Shown one piece after another: positions 1 to 8,403 of a stretch of 64,000 nt of DNA (positions are counted from its first letter, which is position 1; every line of letters starts with the position of its first letter). The stretch covers positions 1-64,000 of the forward strand of contig VAYS01000030.1 in assembly GCA_005883215.1 (NCBI GenBank), written 5' to 3'. Both the position numbers and the translations under genes were made by a program. Source of the DNA: Actinomycetota bacterium. GTDB taxonomy: Bacteria; Actinomycetota; Thermoleophilia; Solirubrobacterales; Solirubrobacteraceae. The notes below the pieces were generated by a model, which saw only the letters and a program-made list of their open reading frames with translations, searched no databases and was not told where the DNA came from.

Positions 1-156
1 CGTTAACGATGCTGTCCGGCACGCGTACCCCCTGGGCCGGCCCTGCCACGACTCGGCGGCCCTGATCCTCTTAGAACCTGCGAGGCGGGAATCTGTGACG
101 GGCAAGCCGCTGTCGCCCTCGTCGCCCGCCGAGCGGTGCCGGCGCCCCAGCTGTCC

Positions 157-187
157 GTCACGCGACAGCTGACCCGGCGGTTCTTCA
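157..187 (+). promoter_or_regulatory. Recurrent ECF-type promoter motif, no clear gene downstream
   Basis: GTCAC at 157-161, 16 bases, then CGGTTCTTCA at 178-187. It matches the element found throughout the window. No convincing start codon follows at close range; the next plausible gene begins at 495. Confidence 0.5.
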
Positions 188-494
188 CGACGACGGCTCC
201 TCGATCCGGGCTCGATCGTCGTCTTGGCGTCGGGGGTCCGTCACCCGGTTGGCGGCAGGGCAGAGCGCAGCTCCCGATCACCACACCGGTCGTGTGCCCG
301 GGCCGCCCGCGCCACGGAGGCTCGGAGAGCGACGCCCGGCTTCTGCGGCCGCCGCCGCTGGCCCGTATCCGCTCTGCATCAACTTTCCACCAACTTTGAC
401 ACCTCCCGGCCAAATCGGCCTTCGCGGCGCCGTTTCCGAGTGGCGCTCGAAGTAGCGTCATCCCGAACACCAGTTCGCCCTCCTACCGAATCGC
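188..494. other. Stretch without a supported gene
   Basis: Short open frames exist on both strands but have arginine/proline-rich, shadow-like composition and no ribosome binding site. If the promoter at 157-187 is active, this would be a long leader or a non-coding transcript; I see no clear structure to support either. Confidence 0.3.
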
Positions 495-680
495 ATGACC
501 CTCCCAGACCCGACCCGCCGCGCCGCAGATCTCGCCGAGCGGATCCTCGACGAGATCGCCAGCGCCGACCACGATTGGAGCCTGGTCGCCCGCTTCGCGC
601 GCGAGCTCGCACGGGTCGCCGAGGCCGCCAGCGACCCCGCCGCGCCGCCTACCGACCGCGACCTCCCCGAGGCCCCGTAG
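495..680 (+). CDS. Small hypothetical protein (61 aa)
   Basis: Unrecognised. The 61-residue product is mostly one amphipathic helical stretch (residues 8-45) that is rich in Ala, Glu, Asp and Arg and contains a DHDW motif. A similar small acidic helical protein with an ERLDW motif is encoded at 52252, so this may be a minor family in the organism, although the similarity is weak. The 3' end overlaps the end of the convergent XRE regulator by about 32 bases. There is no signal peptide or membrane segment. Coding status rests on composition only. Confidence 0.45.
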   Translation: MTLPDPTRRAADLAERILDEIASADHDWSLVARFARELARVAEAASDPAAPPTDRDLPEAP

Positions 681-915
681 CGCGCCGCCGATCCTCGTAG
701 CGCCCGAGCAGATCCGAGGCCTGCACCCCGAGCGCCTCTGCCAGCCGGAGCAAGGCACGAAAGCTCGGGTTGCGCTCGCCGCGCTCGATGCCGCCCACGT
801 AGGTGCGGTGCATCCCACATAGGAAGGCCAACTCCTCTTGGGAGATCCCAGCCGCGTGGCGCAGCTCGCGGACCGCCTCACCCAGCGCCACCTGTGCCAA
901 GGTCGTCCGCGTCAC
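649..915 (-). CDS. XRE-family helix-turn-helix regulator
   Basis: An 88-residue single-domain DNA-binding protein. Residues 10-72 form a canonical XRE/Cro fold: LGEAVRELRHAAGISQEELA is helices 1-2, and the recognition helix region reads GMHRTYVGGIERGERNPS. Proteins of this size usually repress their own promoter. GTG at 915 is chosen because it directly precedes the conserved first helix; an in-frame TTG slightly upstream is an alternative. The turn and recognition segment is strikingly like that of the C-terminal HTH of the TIR protein at 10571 (GxHxTYxxxxERGERNPS), suggesting a shared HTH subfamily. The target is unknown; the direct repeats just upstream are candidate operators. Confidence 0.85.
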   Translation of the reverse strand: MTRTTLAQVALGEAVRELRHAAGISQEELAFLCGMHRTYVGGIERGERNPSFRALLRLAEALGVQASDLLGRYEDRRRATGPRGGRGR

Positions 916-956
916 GCGGCGCCACGGTGCCAACGTGTCGCCTATACGTCTACATA

Positions 957-995
957 CTATGAGTAGAGCTCGTGCGCCTGCCCACCTATGAGTAG
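957..995. repeat. Direct repeat, candidate operator
   Basis: The decamer CTATGAGTAG occurs at 957-966 and again at 986-995, a 29-base period, in the region upstream of the XRE gene. This looks like a paired operator for autoregulation; inferred from position only. Confidence 0.35.
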
Positions 996-1098
996 CGCGG
1001 GCGCGCCCGCCCACCGCCGGGGGAGACGCTGGCGGCTTTCGCCCCGCGCCCAGGCCGCGCATAGCGGGGCGTGTTCTCCGCCGGAGGAGGGGGGGTAC

Positions 1099-1124
1099 GC
1101 CCCCGGCCGGAGGGGGCCGGGGGC
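1099..1124. terminator. Strong G+C hairpin
   Basis: A perfect 10-bp stem, GCCCCCGGCC at 1099-1108 with GGCCGGGGGC at 1115-1124, and a 6-base loop. There is no T-tract. It lies in the 415-base gap between the XRE gene and the next operon, which otherwise holds only the repeats above and a promoter at its end. It could insulate the two units. Confidence 0.4.
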
Positions 1125-1248
1125 GCACAAGGGGGGAGATCCGGCAGAGGGGCAGGGGCCCGCCTATCGGACGCTGGCATAGGCCAGCCACCCATAGAAC
1201 CGCCCGGCCCCCCCGATCGTGACGCCGAGTTCGCCGGTCGGGTCGAGC

Positions 1249-1279
1249 GTCACGTTCGACCCGACCCGGCGGTTCTTGC
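1249..1279 (+). promoter_or_regulatory. Recurrent ECF-type promoter motif
   Basis: GTCAC at 1249-1253, 16 bases, CGGTTCTTGC at 1270-1279. It lies about 50 bases before the gene at 1331 and shares the run GACCCGGCGGTTCTT with the copy at 157-187. Confidence 0.65.
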
Positions 1280-1330
1280 AGAAGCGGGGCCGGCCGGCTC
1301 TTGGGCAGGGGCCGGCTCCGTGTTTTCGCA

Positions 1331-1726
1331 ATGTGGCGATTCAGACCTCGACATGGCCGCAACGTCGCGCGCCTGCGGACCGCGATCGACGGGCTACCGG
1401 AGCCCACCCGCCGGGCGATGCTGGTCGGGCTCGATGCCCAGAACATCGTCATCGGCGCGTACACCACCCGCTCGGGCGGTGTCTGTCCGATGCTCGCTGC
1501 CCATCGCTGCGGCGGGCGAACCGATTTTCGGGAGTTCGCCGAGGCGTGGGATGCCATCGCCCGTCCCCGGCGACCCCGCACCGCCCACGGACACGAGCTC
1601 GACCTCCTGCGGGCGCTGCTCGAGGAGAGCCTGAGCGGCTCGGGCGAGGACCGAGACCTCCAGGCCGCACGGGAGGCCGCCGACCGCGCGCCGTCCCGGC
1701 CGGCCCGCTCCCCGCTCGGTTCATGA
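1331..1726 (+). CDS. Conserved hypothetical protein (131 aa)
   Basis: Unrecognised soluble protein, Arg- and Glu-rich, with no signal peptide or membrane helix. The N-terminal half, around residues 15-80, looks folded (LPEPTRRAMLVGLDAQ, then a GGVCPMLAAHRCGG segment with two Cys and a His that might bind metal). The C-terminus is acidic and helical (LDLLRALLEESL). ATG at 1331 is preferred; TTG at 1301 would add ten residues. Its TGA overlaps the ATG of the next gene (ATGA), so the two are probably translationally coupled behind the promoter at 1249. Confidence 0.6.
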   Translation: MWRFRPRHGRNVARLRTAIDGLPEPTRRAMLVGLDAQNIVIGAYTTRSGGVCPMLAAHRCGGRTDFREFAEAWDAIARPRRPRTAHGHELDLLRALLEESLSGSGEDRDLQAAREAADRAPSRPARSPLGS

Positions 1727-2403
1727 CCTCCTCCTCGGACCTATCAGCCCGGACCGCCCCCCAGCCCGATACCACCGCGGACGGCCCTTTGCGCCCCGAG
1801 CTGCCTCCCCCGATCGCGGTCCGCCCCCGCCTGCCGCAGAAGGCCAGGTCCGCCCTGCATGCCCGCAACCTCTACGACCGCGCCCGCCAGCGACTCTCGT
1901 CCCCGCGTCGCGCCGAGTATCACCGGCCGGCCGGACGCCCGTCCAGACCGCGGCGCCCCGGCTCGGTGCGCCGAGCCCACGCCGGTTCGCGGCGCCGCCG
2001 CGGCTCGTCCACCGCCCGCCCCGCCCCCGGCCGGGCCACCCGCCGTCCTCCGCCCGCTTCGGTCATCCGGTCGGGGCATGCCCCCGAGCGCACGCGCGTC
2101 GCCCTCGCCTGCCTAGCCGGCGCCACGCTCGCCCCGGTGCTGCTGTGGCACGGCCTGCTCGTCGACATCTTCTCGCGCTTCCGCCTGAGTGCCGCCTACT
2201 TCCTCACCGAGCTCGCCCCGTGGCTGACCCTGCTCGCCGGCCTCGCCTTGTTGGCACCGGTGGCCCTCTCGGCAGGCCGCGATCCCGAGCACCCCAAGTA
2301 TCCGCTTCGCCGGCGGGCGTACCTCGTGTGGGGCGTCGTCCTCTACCTGCTGGGGTTCTGCCTCGCCGTCGAGGTCGCCCAGATCGCCGCCCTTTCGGGT
2401 TGA
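1723..2403 (+). CDS. Membrane protein with basic, disordered N-terminus
   Basis: A 226-residue protein. The first ~120 residues are low-complexity, rich in Arg, Pro and Ser and probably disordered in the cytoplasm. The C-terminal 90 residues carry three predicted membrane segments, beginning VALACLAGATLAPVLLWHG, YFLTELAPWLTLLAGLALLA and AYLVWGVVLYLLGFCLAVEV. It starts in an ATGA overlap with the upstream gene, so the two form an operon. It converges with purU. No family is recognised; the second gene of the pair probably tethers or regulates the first at the membrane (inference). Confidence 0.6.
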   Translation: MTSSSDLSARTAPQPDTTADGPLRPELPPPIAVRPRLPQKARSALHARNLYDRARQRLSSPRRAEYHRPAGRPSRPRRPGSVRRAHAGSRRRRGSSTARPAPGRATRRPPPASVIRSGHAPERTRVALACLAGATLAPVLLWHGLLVDIFSRFRLSAAYFLTELAPWLTLLAGLALLAPVALSAGRDPEHPKYPLRRRAYLVWGVVLYLLGFCLAVEVAQIAALSG

Positions 2404-2446
2404 GATCGCGCCGCGCTCTCGGGTCGACCTGACGTCTGCAACCGGC

Positions 2447-3328
2447 CTACGCGAACACCACCGTCCGCTCGCCGTCGAGCAGCACCCGGTCCTCCAGGTG
2501 CCAACGCACGGCGCGCGCCAGCACCGAGCGCTCGACGTCGGCGCCCAGCCGCTCCAGCTCGCCTGGGTCGTCCGCGTGCGTCACCCTGGCCACGTCCTGC
2601 TCGATGATCGGCCCGGCGTCTAGCTCCTCGACGACGTAGTGCGCCGTCGCGCCGATCACCTTGACCCCGCGTTCGTGCGCGCGGCGGTAGGGGTTGGCTC
2701 CGGCGAAGGCGGGCAGGAACGAGTGGTGGATGTTGATCACCGGCACGCCGAGACGCTCCAGGAACGCCCTCGAGAGGATCTGCATGTAGCGAGCCAGCAC
2801 GACCACATCGACCCGGCCGGCGAGCAGCGCCAGCAGCTCGGCCTCCGCCGCCTCCTTGCCGTCGGGCCCAAACGGGACGTAGTGGTACGGGACGCCGAAC
2901 GCGAGCACGTCGGCTTCGTGATCGGGATGGTTGGAGGCGACCAGCGCCAGCTCCGTGTGCAGCTCTCCGCGCCGCCGGCGCCAGAGCAGGTCCAGCAGGC
3001 AGTGCTCGGGGCGCGAGACGAGGATCGCGCTGCGCTTGGGCCGAGTGGCGTCGCTGAACCGCCACGCCATGTCCATCTCGGCTCCGATCGGGTCGAAGTC
3101 GACCTCGAGTCCCTCTCCCACACCGGCCCCGCCGAGCGTGTCGAACTCGACCCGCATGAAGAACCGCCCGCCCGCGTTAGCGGGGGTCGAGTGCTGCGCG
3201 AGGTCCAGGATGTTGGCGCCCCTGCCCGCCAACCACCCGGTCACCGCCGCGACGATGCCCAGCCGGTCGGCGCAGCTGATCAGCAGGCGAACACGCGAGC
3301 TCTGAATCGGCTGCTTGCCGGAGGACAC
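2447..3328 (-). CDS. purU: Formyltetrahydrofolate deformylase
   Basis: Hydrolyses 10-formyl-tetrahydrofolate to formate and tetrahydrofolate, supplying formate and balancing the one-carbon pool. The 293-residue length is normal for PurU. The N-terminal ~85 residues are an ACT domain ([20 protein letters not shown]). The formyltransferase-fold catalytic domain follows, with SNHPD, the [11 protein letters not shown] signature and the downstream aspartate in [16 protein letters not shown] at 3328 is chosen because the ACT domain begins directly after it; upstream in-frame sequence is low-complexity. It lies 34 bases behind the membrane gene on the same strand, in one likely operon driven from 4040-4070. 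Confidence 0.93.
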   Translation of the reverse strand: MSSGKQPIQSSRVRLLISCADRLGIVAAVTGWLAGRGANILDLAQHSTPANAGGRFFMRVEFDTLGGAGVGEGLEVDFDPIGAEMDMAWRFSDATRPKRSAILVSRPEHCLLDLLWRRRRGELHTELALVASNHPDHEADVLAFGVPYHYVPFGPDGKEAAEAELLALLAGRVDVVVLARYMQILSRAFLERLGVPVINIHHSFLPAFAGANPYRRAHERGVKVIGATAHYVVEELDAGPIIEQDVARVTHADDPGELERLGADVERSVLARAVRWHLEDRVLLDGERTVVFA

Positions 3329-3362
3329 CCTGCCCCGCTCTCGCCCGACGCTGGGTCCGGGT

Positions 3363-4034
3363 CTACGCCTGGCCGTCGCCTGCGAACAGCGACGTCCCGA
3401 CGACTGCTCCCCGAGCTGGGGCGCCAGCCGCCACCGCGGACGCAACCCTCGCGACCCGCCGCCTCCTGGCCCGGCTGCGGTCCCGCAGAAGCGCAAGCGC
3501 GCTCGCGATCGCCAGGCCGCTCCCGCCCAGTCCCAGCCACAGCCCGGGACCGGGGTGTGTGGTCACGCCCTCATAGCGCTGCCCCCAGCCGCCATCGCTG
3601 AGCGCTGCCGGCAGGTAGGCGGCCAGCCCCAGCGCCAGGCTCACCAGGCCGCACCCGGCGATCCCCGCCAGCAGCAGCGGCTTGCGCCGGCTGAGGCCAA
3701 CCAGCAGCAGCGCCGTGATCGCGACGGCGGCCGCGGTGTGCAGATAGGCGCCGTACGGCCCGCTCGTCGCCCGCTCGAGCGTCGCGCCCCCGGTCTCGAT
3801 CGTGCGCAGGTTGACGAGGTCGGAGATCAACAGCATCGCCGCGCTCGCCCCGCATGCGCCGACGAGCAGCCCGGTCCAGACGATCGGCAGCACGGCCCGC
3901 CCCGCGGCCCCGACCCGCCTGGCCACAAGGCCTCCGCCGCCGGCCAGGCGGCGCGCGACCGGCGCGGTGCGGCGCGCCAGCAGCACCAGCCCGACGGGCT
4001 GCGGCCGTGGCTCGGATCTCGATCCCGCCGGCAT
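3363..4034 (-). CDS. Hypothetical four-helix membrane protein
   Basis: A 223-residue protein with a basic N-terminal ~45 residues and about four transmembrane helices, starting at [20 protein letters not shown], then [36 protein letters not shown] and [18 protein letters not shown]. The C-terminal tail is Arg/Ala-rich. No known family is recognised. ATG 4034 lies only five bases after a promoter motif (4040-4070), so the mRNA is probably leaderless. It is the first gene of the operon with purU, though nothing in it suggests folate metabolism. Confidence 0.65.
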   Translation of the reverse strand: MPAGSRSEPRPQPVGLVLLARRTAPVARRLAGGGGLVARRVGAAGRAVLPIVWTGLLVGACGASAAMLLISDLVNLRTIETGGATLERATSGPYGAYLHTAAAVAITALLLVGLSRRKPLLLAGIAGCGLVSLALGLAAYLPAALSDGGWGQRYEGVTTHPGPGLWLGLGGSGLAIASALALLRDRSRARRRRVARVASAVAAGAPARGAVVGTSLFAGDGQA

Positions 4035-4039
4035 CCAGC

Positions 4040-4070
4040 AGAAGAACTCCTAGCGCGCCGCGTTCGTGAC
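4040..4070 (-). promoter_or_regulatory. Recurrent ECF-type promoter motif
   Basis: Read on the minus strand: GTCAC (4070-4066), 16 bases, GAGTTCTTCT (4049-4040), then the ATG at 4034. This is one of the leaderless arrangements. Confidence 0.65.
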
Positions 4071-4244
4071 GCGGCCTGCCGACAAAGCTCTCTTGGACAA
4101 GGGTCAAAAGGGCTAGTTACTCGGGCGGAGCGCTTTCGGTTGAGAGGTCTCGCGGATTGCTTGGCGGTTCGCGGGACTCCTCCTCGGCGGTTCAGGATCA
4201 GCACCACCACCACGGCTACTGCGGCATCGAAGTCGCAGTTCGAG

Positions 4245-4466
4245 GCTGCGGTAGCGGCGGGCCCACTTGCCGGCGGTGCGTCCGCTGACCTAGTTCGGCG
4301 GCCACGGGCCGCCGAACTCAGCGACCAACCCTCCTCGACGACGCGCCGAGCCAGCTGACGGCGCCTCTTCAGACTGAGCTCGGCGTTAGCGTGCAGCTTC
4401 ATCCGGTGTCCTCCTTGGACTGGGTGGCTTGGACACCCCCAGCCTCCAAGGAGGCCCGGATGAACA
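4245..4466 (-). pseudogene. Decayed IS481-family transposase start and element end
   Basis: From ATG 4402 the minus strand encodes MKLHANAELSLKRRRQLARR and VVEEGWSLSSAA, the typical N-terminus of actinobacterial IS481 transposases. The frame then shifts, and VSGRTAGKWARRYR, the next conserved segment, is read from 4289 in another frame. Nothing recognisable remains of the integrase core. Upstream is a hairpin (CTCCTTGGA at 4411-4419 with TCCAAGGAG at 4445-4453), usual for these elements. A TGTTCATCCGGGCC end follows at 4466-4453, probably the terminal inverted repeat. Only the 5' end survives, so this is a fossil next to the low-G+C island. Confidence 0.8.
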
Positions 4467-4512
4467 ACGTGCGCGTCGAGGATGCTTTGCGCGCCGCCGT
4501 CCGGACAGGGTG

Positions 4513-4526
4513 CGAACATGTGTTCG
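4513..4526. promoter_or_regulatory. LexA (SOS) box
   Basis: A perfect 14-base palindrome, CGAACATGTGTTCG, matching the Gram-positive/actinobacterial LexA consensus GAAC-N4-GTTC. It lies about 75 bases upstream of the two-gene operon at 4603 and predicts DNA-damage induction. No good -10 hexamer is obvious nearby. Confidence 0.65.
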
Positions 4527-4602
4527 TGCGGTGTGGTGCAATCCCCAGCAGAGCCCGAGTCCGGTAGCTTGAGCGCGCTTCGATCCAGGATCCTGCTAGC
4601 GC

Positions 4603-5583
4603 ATGAGCCGACTCACGATCTACTACGGCCGTATCCGCTATGTCAGCGATCAGATTTCCGGACAAACGGAGCTGCTTGCGCGGGAAGGCGATCCCATCCG
4701 CGAGGCTGTTGAAGCCGCGAAAGCCGTGGAGCGGTATCGCCATACCTGGGTCCTTGGGAACCTATCTACAGTCGAAGAACGCAATCTGATCATCGGACGC
4801 CTTGGCTATCCAGGCATCGAGCATCGCCGGCAGGAGGATTACGACCCCGAGACTCAGCAGTTCGTAGAGCAGGAGCTCGATCTCCCAGCTGCGGTCTCTG
4901 ATGCGTTCGTCCTCGACTACAAGACAGGTGCAATGGCGTTTGAAGGCACCGAGCAGATCGGTCCCACAGGATTCGTCAATCACTTTGTGGCGCTCCTCAA
5001 CGCGTCCAAGCGTGGCACCTTCAAAGGTGAGCTGGTGCGGGTTGCGGAGCACTACCGAGAATTCGTAAGCAAGGTTGATCGGATCAAGTCGGTCTCATTT
5101 GAGGTGCGGCCGAGTAATCCGCGGGACCGCGCCATCTTTCGTCCCTTGGATGAGGGTATGCGCGCAGCCAATGCAAAACGGCAGCTCACCAAGCTTGAGA
5201 ACAATGAAGAAGGCCTCATCCTGAACCCGCCGGCCAGTCCTGACGAGGAGACACCGAACCCGGCAGTGCAAGGGATTGAGATGGTCGAGGAGGGTTACGG
5301 CGAGGGCTATCGGATTGATGCGGAGCGCGAAGGCAATCCGCTCCGCTTTGACTCAAAAGTTGGGGGCGGCTTGCTACGTGACGCATTCGAGGATGCACCG
5401 GACGACCCAAGTGCCCGTGTTGAGCTGCTGCGAGAGAAGTTGGACGAGCGCGGATCATTCCTCGAACCTGGGCAGAGCTCTACGCCACCCGTGGAGTTGG
5501 AAGGCGACCTTGACGCGGAGACCGAGCCGAGGGCACTGCCTCCGGGTGAAGAGGGTGATAACTGGGCCGAGGACGAGCGGTGA
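4603..5583 (+). CDS. Unknown soluble protein of an SOS-boxed two-gene operon
   Basis: A 326-residue protein that I do not recognise. It begins MSRLTIYYGRIRYVSDQIS, has a mixed alpha/beta-looking body to about residue 205 and an acidic, proline-containing, probably disordered C-terminal third. There is no signal peptide, membrane segment, Walker motif or obvious nuclease motif. Base composition is clearly less G+C-rich than the flanks, and it sits between an IS481 fossil and a hairpin terminator, which suggests acquisition by transfer. A LexA palindrome precedes it, and its stop overlaps the start of a membrane-protein gene (GTGA). A sensor or effector partner in a stress or defence unit is possible, but no function is shown. 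Confidence 0.75.
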   Translation: MSRLTIYYGRIRYVSDQISGQTELLAREGDPIREAVEAAKAVERYRHTWVLGNLSTVEERNLIIGRLGYPGIEHRRQEDYDPETQQFVEQELDLPAAVSDAFVLDYKTGAMAFEGTEQIGPTGFVNHFVALLNASKRGTFKGELVRVAEHYREFVSKVDRIKSVSFEVRPSNPRDRAIFRPLDEGMRAANAKRQLTKLENNEEGLILNPPASPDEETPNPAVQGIEMVEEGYGEGYRIDAEREGNPLRFDSKVGGGLLRDAFEDAPDDPSARVELLREKLDERGSFLEPGQSSTPPVELEGDLDAETEPRALPPGEEGDNWAEDER

Positions 5584-6203
5584 GCTACTCGGTGGGGCCG
5601 GAGCTAGCCAACCCGGAGGACGCGACCCAGCCGGTCGAGGAGGGGCCTGATTACTACGAACAGACTCGATTCTGGCGAGCCGCGCGCGTATATGGCTTCC
5701 GCGACCTGATCGTAACCCCGAGCAATGGTCTTGCCGTTGCTACGGGCGGTGCACTTTTTGGCCTTTATCTCTCAAAGAATCTCAAGGTCGATGGCGCACA
5801 GGCGTTGGGCGTCGCCTACGCGAGCCTGGGTGCTGCGCTTTTCGGGATTGTCCTGGCGGGCCTCGCAGTGGTGGCGGCGTTCTTCGATCGGGAGTATGTA
5901 GCCGCGCTCCGAGAGGTCGGCTCGTTGCGCGTATCACTGTTCGGGTTCTGGTGGGTAGCCGCACTTTCGGTTGGTGCACTAGTTTCGAGCGTCGCGCTCA
6001 CCGTCGCCGCGTTCGGTGGGGCTAGCCGGGTGGTGGTAGCGGTCGTCCTGACGTTGGCAACCGTTTCATTCTTCGCTGCACTCCTCGGGGCACTCGAGCT
6101 TGTGGGAACGCTCATGCGGCACGGTCTTTACCGCGCTGAGCTTGCGGGCCGCGGCATCCGTATCGGACGTTCCGCGGAGCCCTCTGAACCCGATCTGCGA
6201 TAG
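5580..6203 (+). CDS. Four-helix membrane protein, partner of the preceding gene
   Basis: A 207-residue protein. A ~45-residue cytoplasmic N-terminus (acidic, then FWRAARVYGFRDLIV) precedes four membrane segments near residues 50-66, 77-102, 118-146 and 150-176. A basic tail of about 25 residues follows. GTG at 5580 overlaps the upstream TGA by two bases, so production is coupled to the unknown soluble protein. The size and topology resemble small membrane effectors or their partners in two-gene stress modules, but no family motif is seen. A strong hairpin follows at 6239. Confidence 0.75.
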   Translation: MSYSVGPELANPEDATQPVEEGPDYYEQTRFWRAARVYGFRDLIVTPSNGLAVATGGALFGLYLSKNLKVDGAQALGVAYASLGAALFGIVLAGLAVVAAFFDREYVAALREVGSLRVSLFGFWWVAALSVGALVSSVALTVAAFGGASRVVVAVVLTLATVSFFAALLGALELVGTLMRHGLYRAELAGRGIRIGRSAEPSEPDLR

Positions 6204-6238
6204 CGAGGCGACGCTCAACGGGGGCTGGTGGGAGGACA

Positions 6239-6268
6239 CGACGAGGCCCCCGCAGAGAGGCCTCGTCG
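6239..6268 (+). terminator. Hairpin terminator of the two-gene operon
   Basis: A 10-bp stem, CGACGAGGCC at 6239-6248 with GGCCTCGTCG at 6259-6268, and a 10-base loop. It lies 36 bases after the membrane gene. The gap to the convergent kinase gene (6490) holds nothing else recognisable. Confidence 0.65.
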
Positions 6269-6489
6269 ACCCCTAGATTGCGATTTAAGGGTCATCGTGG
6301 AGCGGGCGATCTCCACTTGACACGGGCCACACGCATACGCAACTAAAAAGCTCTCTTCACAACCAACGCCGACATGAGCCGGACATGTGGGCGTAGGGAG
6401 CAGGACGGGCGGCGTCGAGCGCAGCGAGCCGGGCGAGCAGGGCACGACCCCCGGCGGCGCCTCGCCCCCGGCCGCGCCCCCCTGAGAAG

Positions 6490-7590
6490 CTACCCCCTCC
6501 CGTTCGGCCGCCCCGGCCGCGGCAGCGGCTCGGTGCTCGGCGTGCGCCCCGGAGACCGGTACTCGGGGGTGCCCGAGGCCGGCGCCGGCGCCGCCAGCGG
6601 CTGCGTGCTCGGCGTCAGGGGCGGGCGCTCCAGTGCCGCGTGCCCGTCCTCGCCGCCCCGCGGCATCGGCTCGGTCGGCACGTGCTCGAAGTGGGTCATC
6701 CGCTGGAGCTCGCCCAGCCGGTAGGAGACCTCGTGCTCCGAGAGCAGCCCCAGGCGCCGGGCACCGAACTCCTCGTAGCAGTAGGAGGACATGACCGCTC
6801 CGTAGAAGGTCGCCCGCCGCAGCACCTCCTCGGTAAGCGCGCTCCCCCGCACCAGGTCCAGGTAGCCGAGGAAGCCCCCGGCGAACGCGTCCCCGCACCC
6901 GGTGGGGTCTGCCGCCTGCTCGAGCGGATACCCCGGCAACGAGAAGTAGTCGCCTTCGGTCAGCACCGTGCACCCGTACTCGCCGAAGCGCAGGACCACC
7001 GCGCGCGGGCCCCAGGAGATGATCCGCCGCGCCGCCTGGAGCAGCATCGGCCGCTCGGTCAGGCGCCGCGCCTCGAGGTCGTTCATCAGCACGATGTCCA
7101 CCTGCGAGATCGCCTCCCTCAGGGCGTCGGGCTTGGAGCGGATCCAGTACTCGTTGGAGTCCAGCGCCGACCATTTGGCTCCCCGCCACTGGGCGCGCAC
7201 GTCGATCTGGATCTCCGGATCGAGCGCCCCGAGGAACAGCGAGTCCGACTCCCGCGCACCGTCCGACAGCCGCGGGCGCCAGCCCTGGAACACGTTCAGC
7301 TCGATGGCGTCGGTGTGGGCGACCGACATGTCGAAGTCGTAGTGCGCGGTCCAGGTGAAGGTGGGACCCTGCCGCACCTCGAGGCCGCCCCGATTGAGGT
7401 TCCGGTGCTCGAGCGCCCCCCGCTCCTCGGACCCGAAGTCCTCGCCCACCGGCGCGACGATCGACACCGGGGTGAAGAACGCCGCCGTCAGCGCCGCATA
7501 CGTCGCGGACCCGCCCAGCTCCCGCTCGACTCGTCCGAACGGCGAGGAGACGGTGTCGAGCGCGACTGATCCGACCACGGTCAGGGACAT
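6490..7590 (-). CDS. PfkB/ribokinase-family sugar kinase
   Basis: ATP-dependent kinase of the PfkB family, acting on a sugar or nucleoside in the cytoplasm. The start MSLTVVGSVALDT and LGGSATYAAL near residue 26 are the N-terminal PfkB signature. The catalytic anion-hole motif DPTGCGDAFAGGFLG is at residues 228-242, with Asp234 as the expected base. The kinase fold ends near residue 305. The last ~60 residues are a Pro/Thr-rich tail not typical of the family. Substrate cannot be read from sequence. ATG 7590 is five bases from a promoter motif, giving a leaderless mRNA. Confidence 0.88.
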   Translation of the reverse strand: MSLTVVGSVALDTVSSPFGRVERELGGSATYAALTAAFFTPVSIVAPVGEDFGSEERGALEHRNLNRGGLEVRQGPTFTWTAHYDFDMSVAHTDAIELNVFQGWRPRLSDGARESDSLFLGALDPEIQIDVRAQWRGAKWSALDSNEYWIRSKPDALREAISQVDIVLMNDLEARRLTERPMLLQAARRIISWGPRAVVLRFGEYGCTVLTEGDYFSLPGYPLEQAADPTGCGDAFAGGFLGYLDLVRGSALTEEVLRRATFYGAVMSSYCYEEFGARRLGLLSEHEVSYRLGELQRMTHFEHVPTEPMPRGGEDGHAALERPPLTPSTQPLAAPAPASGTPEYRSPGRTPSTEPLPRPGRPNGRG

Positions 7591-7594
7591 CTGA

Positions 7595-7625
7595 TCAAGA
7601 ACAATGTCGAAGGGCCGCCTGTGAC
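7595..7625 (-). promoter_or_regulatory. Recurrent ECF-type promoter motif
   Basis: Minus strand: GTCAC (7625-7621), 16 bases, TTGTTCTTGA (7604-7595). The kinase ATG at 7590 follows almost directly. Confidence 0.6.
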
Positions 7626-7653
7626 GCGCCAGCGGCCCGGTCGGGGTCCCGGC

Positions 7654-8271
7654 TCACGCTGGCGCGCCATCCTTCGGCCTGTGGGCCTTCCGCATCCTTC
7701 GCGGCGTGCCCAGCTCCTTCGCCCACCAGTTGAGCCCGCGCTTGCGCGCCGCGTGGTACAGACGATCGCGCCCCGCGGCCTGAAAGGCCGAGTGTGGCGG
7801 CAAGCGGCGGTGCTCCGCGAGGAACTCAGACAGCTCGGAGCGGATCCGCTCTTCCGTCCAGTATCGAGCGTCGCCTCGGCGGCGGGCGCGCATACCGAAT
7901 TCCCTCGCCCAGGCGTCCACACCCCCGTGCCCGTGCATCGCCGCGTAGAGCGAGCCGCGCCCGGCCCGCCTGAACTCCCTAACCGTCGGCCAGACGTCCC
8001 GGCCCACCAGCAGCTCGGCCAGTTCCGCGTGGATGCGCTCCGGTGTCCAGGGGCTGGGGCGCCCCATGGTCCGGCGCTCGCGCGCTTGGTATTTGACGCC
8101 GAGCGTGCGGGCCCAGCGCTTGCAGCCGCCGTATCGTCGCGCCGCCTGCTCGAGCGCCCCCAGCCCGGCCCCCCGGAACTCATGGGCGGTCGGCCAGGTG
8201 TCTCGACCGGCTAGGAACTCCGCCAGCTCGGAGCGGATGCGCTCGTTGGTCCATCGCCTAGGGCGGCCCAT
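7654..8271 (-). CDS. Protein of three homing-endonuclease-associated repeats
   Basis: A 205-residue protein built of three ~65-residue repeats. Each starts with a W-T-x-E-R-I-x-x-E-L helix, followed by EFLxGRxxWPTxxEFRxAG and ending with a G-Lxx-A-x-RxxG segment and a WARxLG-type close. This is the pattern of the homing-endonuclease/HNH-associated DNA-binding repeat, here without a nuclease domain. ATG 8271 is chosen because MGRPRRWTNER matches the start of repeat two (MGRPSPWTPER). It probably binds DNA. The small protein at 9537 appears to carry a single related repeat (FGSW core). Upstream I see no motif promoter. Confidence 0.75.
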   Translation of the reverse strand: MGRPRRWTNERIRSELAEFLAGRDTWPTAHEFRGAGLGALEQAARRYGGCKRWARTLGVKYQARERRTMGRPSPWTPERIHAELAELLVGRDVWPTVREFRRAGRGSLYAAMHGHGGVDAWAREFGMRARRRGDARYWTEERIRSELSEFLAEHRRLPPHSAFQAAGRDRLYHAARKRGLNWWAKELGTPRRMRKAHRPKDGAPA

Positions 8272-8363
8272 CCGTGCATTGTTCCTGGCAGACGGTCCAC
8301 CGCCCCCGTCATCTGGCGCCCGCGGTGAAGTGCCCGCGCCGCGGGCCGCGCCGACCATTCGCC

Positions 8364-8394
8364 ATCACACGCCCGCCCCCTCGCCGGTTCTCCT
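8364..8394 (+). promoter_or_regulatory. Recurrent ECF-type promoter motif (ATCAC variant)
   Basis: ATCAC at 8364-8368, 16 bases, CGGTTCTCCT at 8385-8394, nine bases before the ATG at 8404. The -35 differs from the consensus by one base. Confidence 0.45.
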
Positions 8395-8403
8395 TCCGAG
8401 GCT

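Noticed and set aside
649-1581. A 310-codon version of the XRE regulator
   Set aside because: Everything upstream of the GTG at 915 is low-complexity Arg/Pro/Gly and spans the repeats and hairpin; only the last 88 codons form the domain.
4603-6203. Toxin-antitoxin assignment for the LexA-boxed operon
   Set aside because: Neither protein shows a known toxin fold or an antitoxin DNA-binding domain, and the sizes are too large for common TA pairs; left as unknown.
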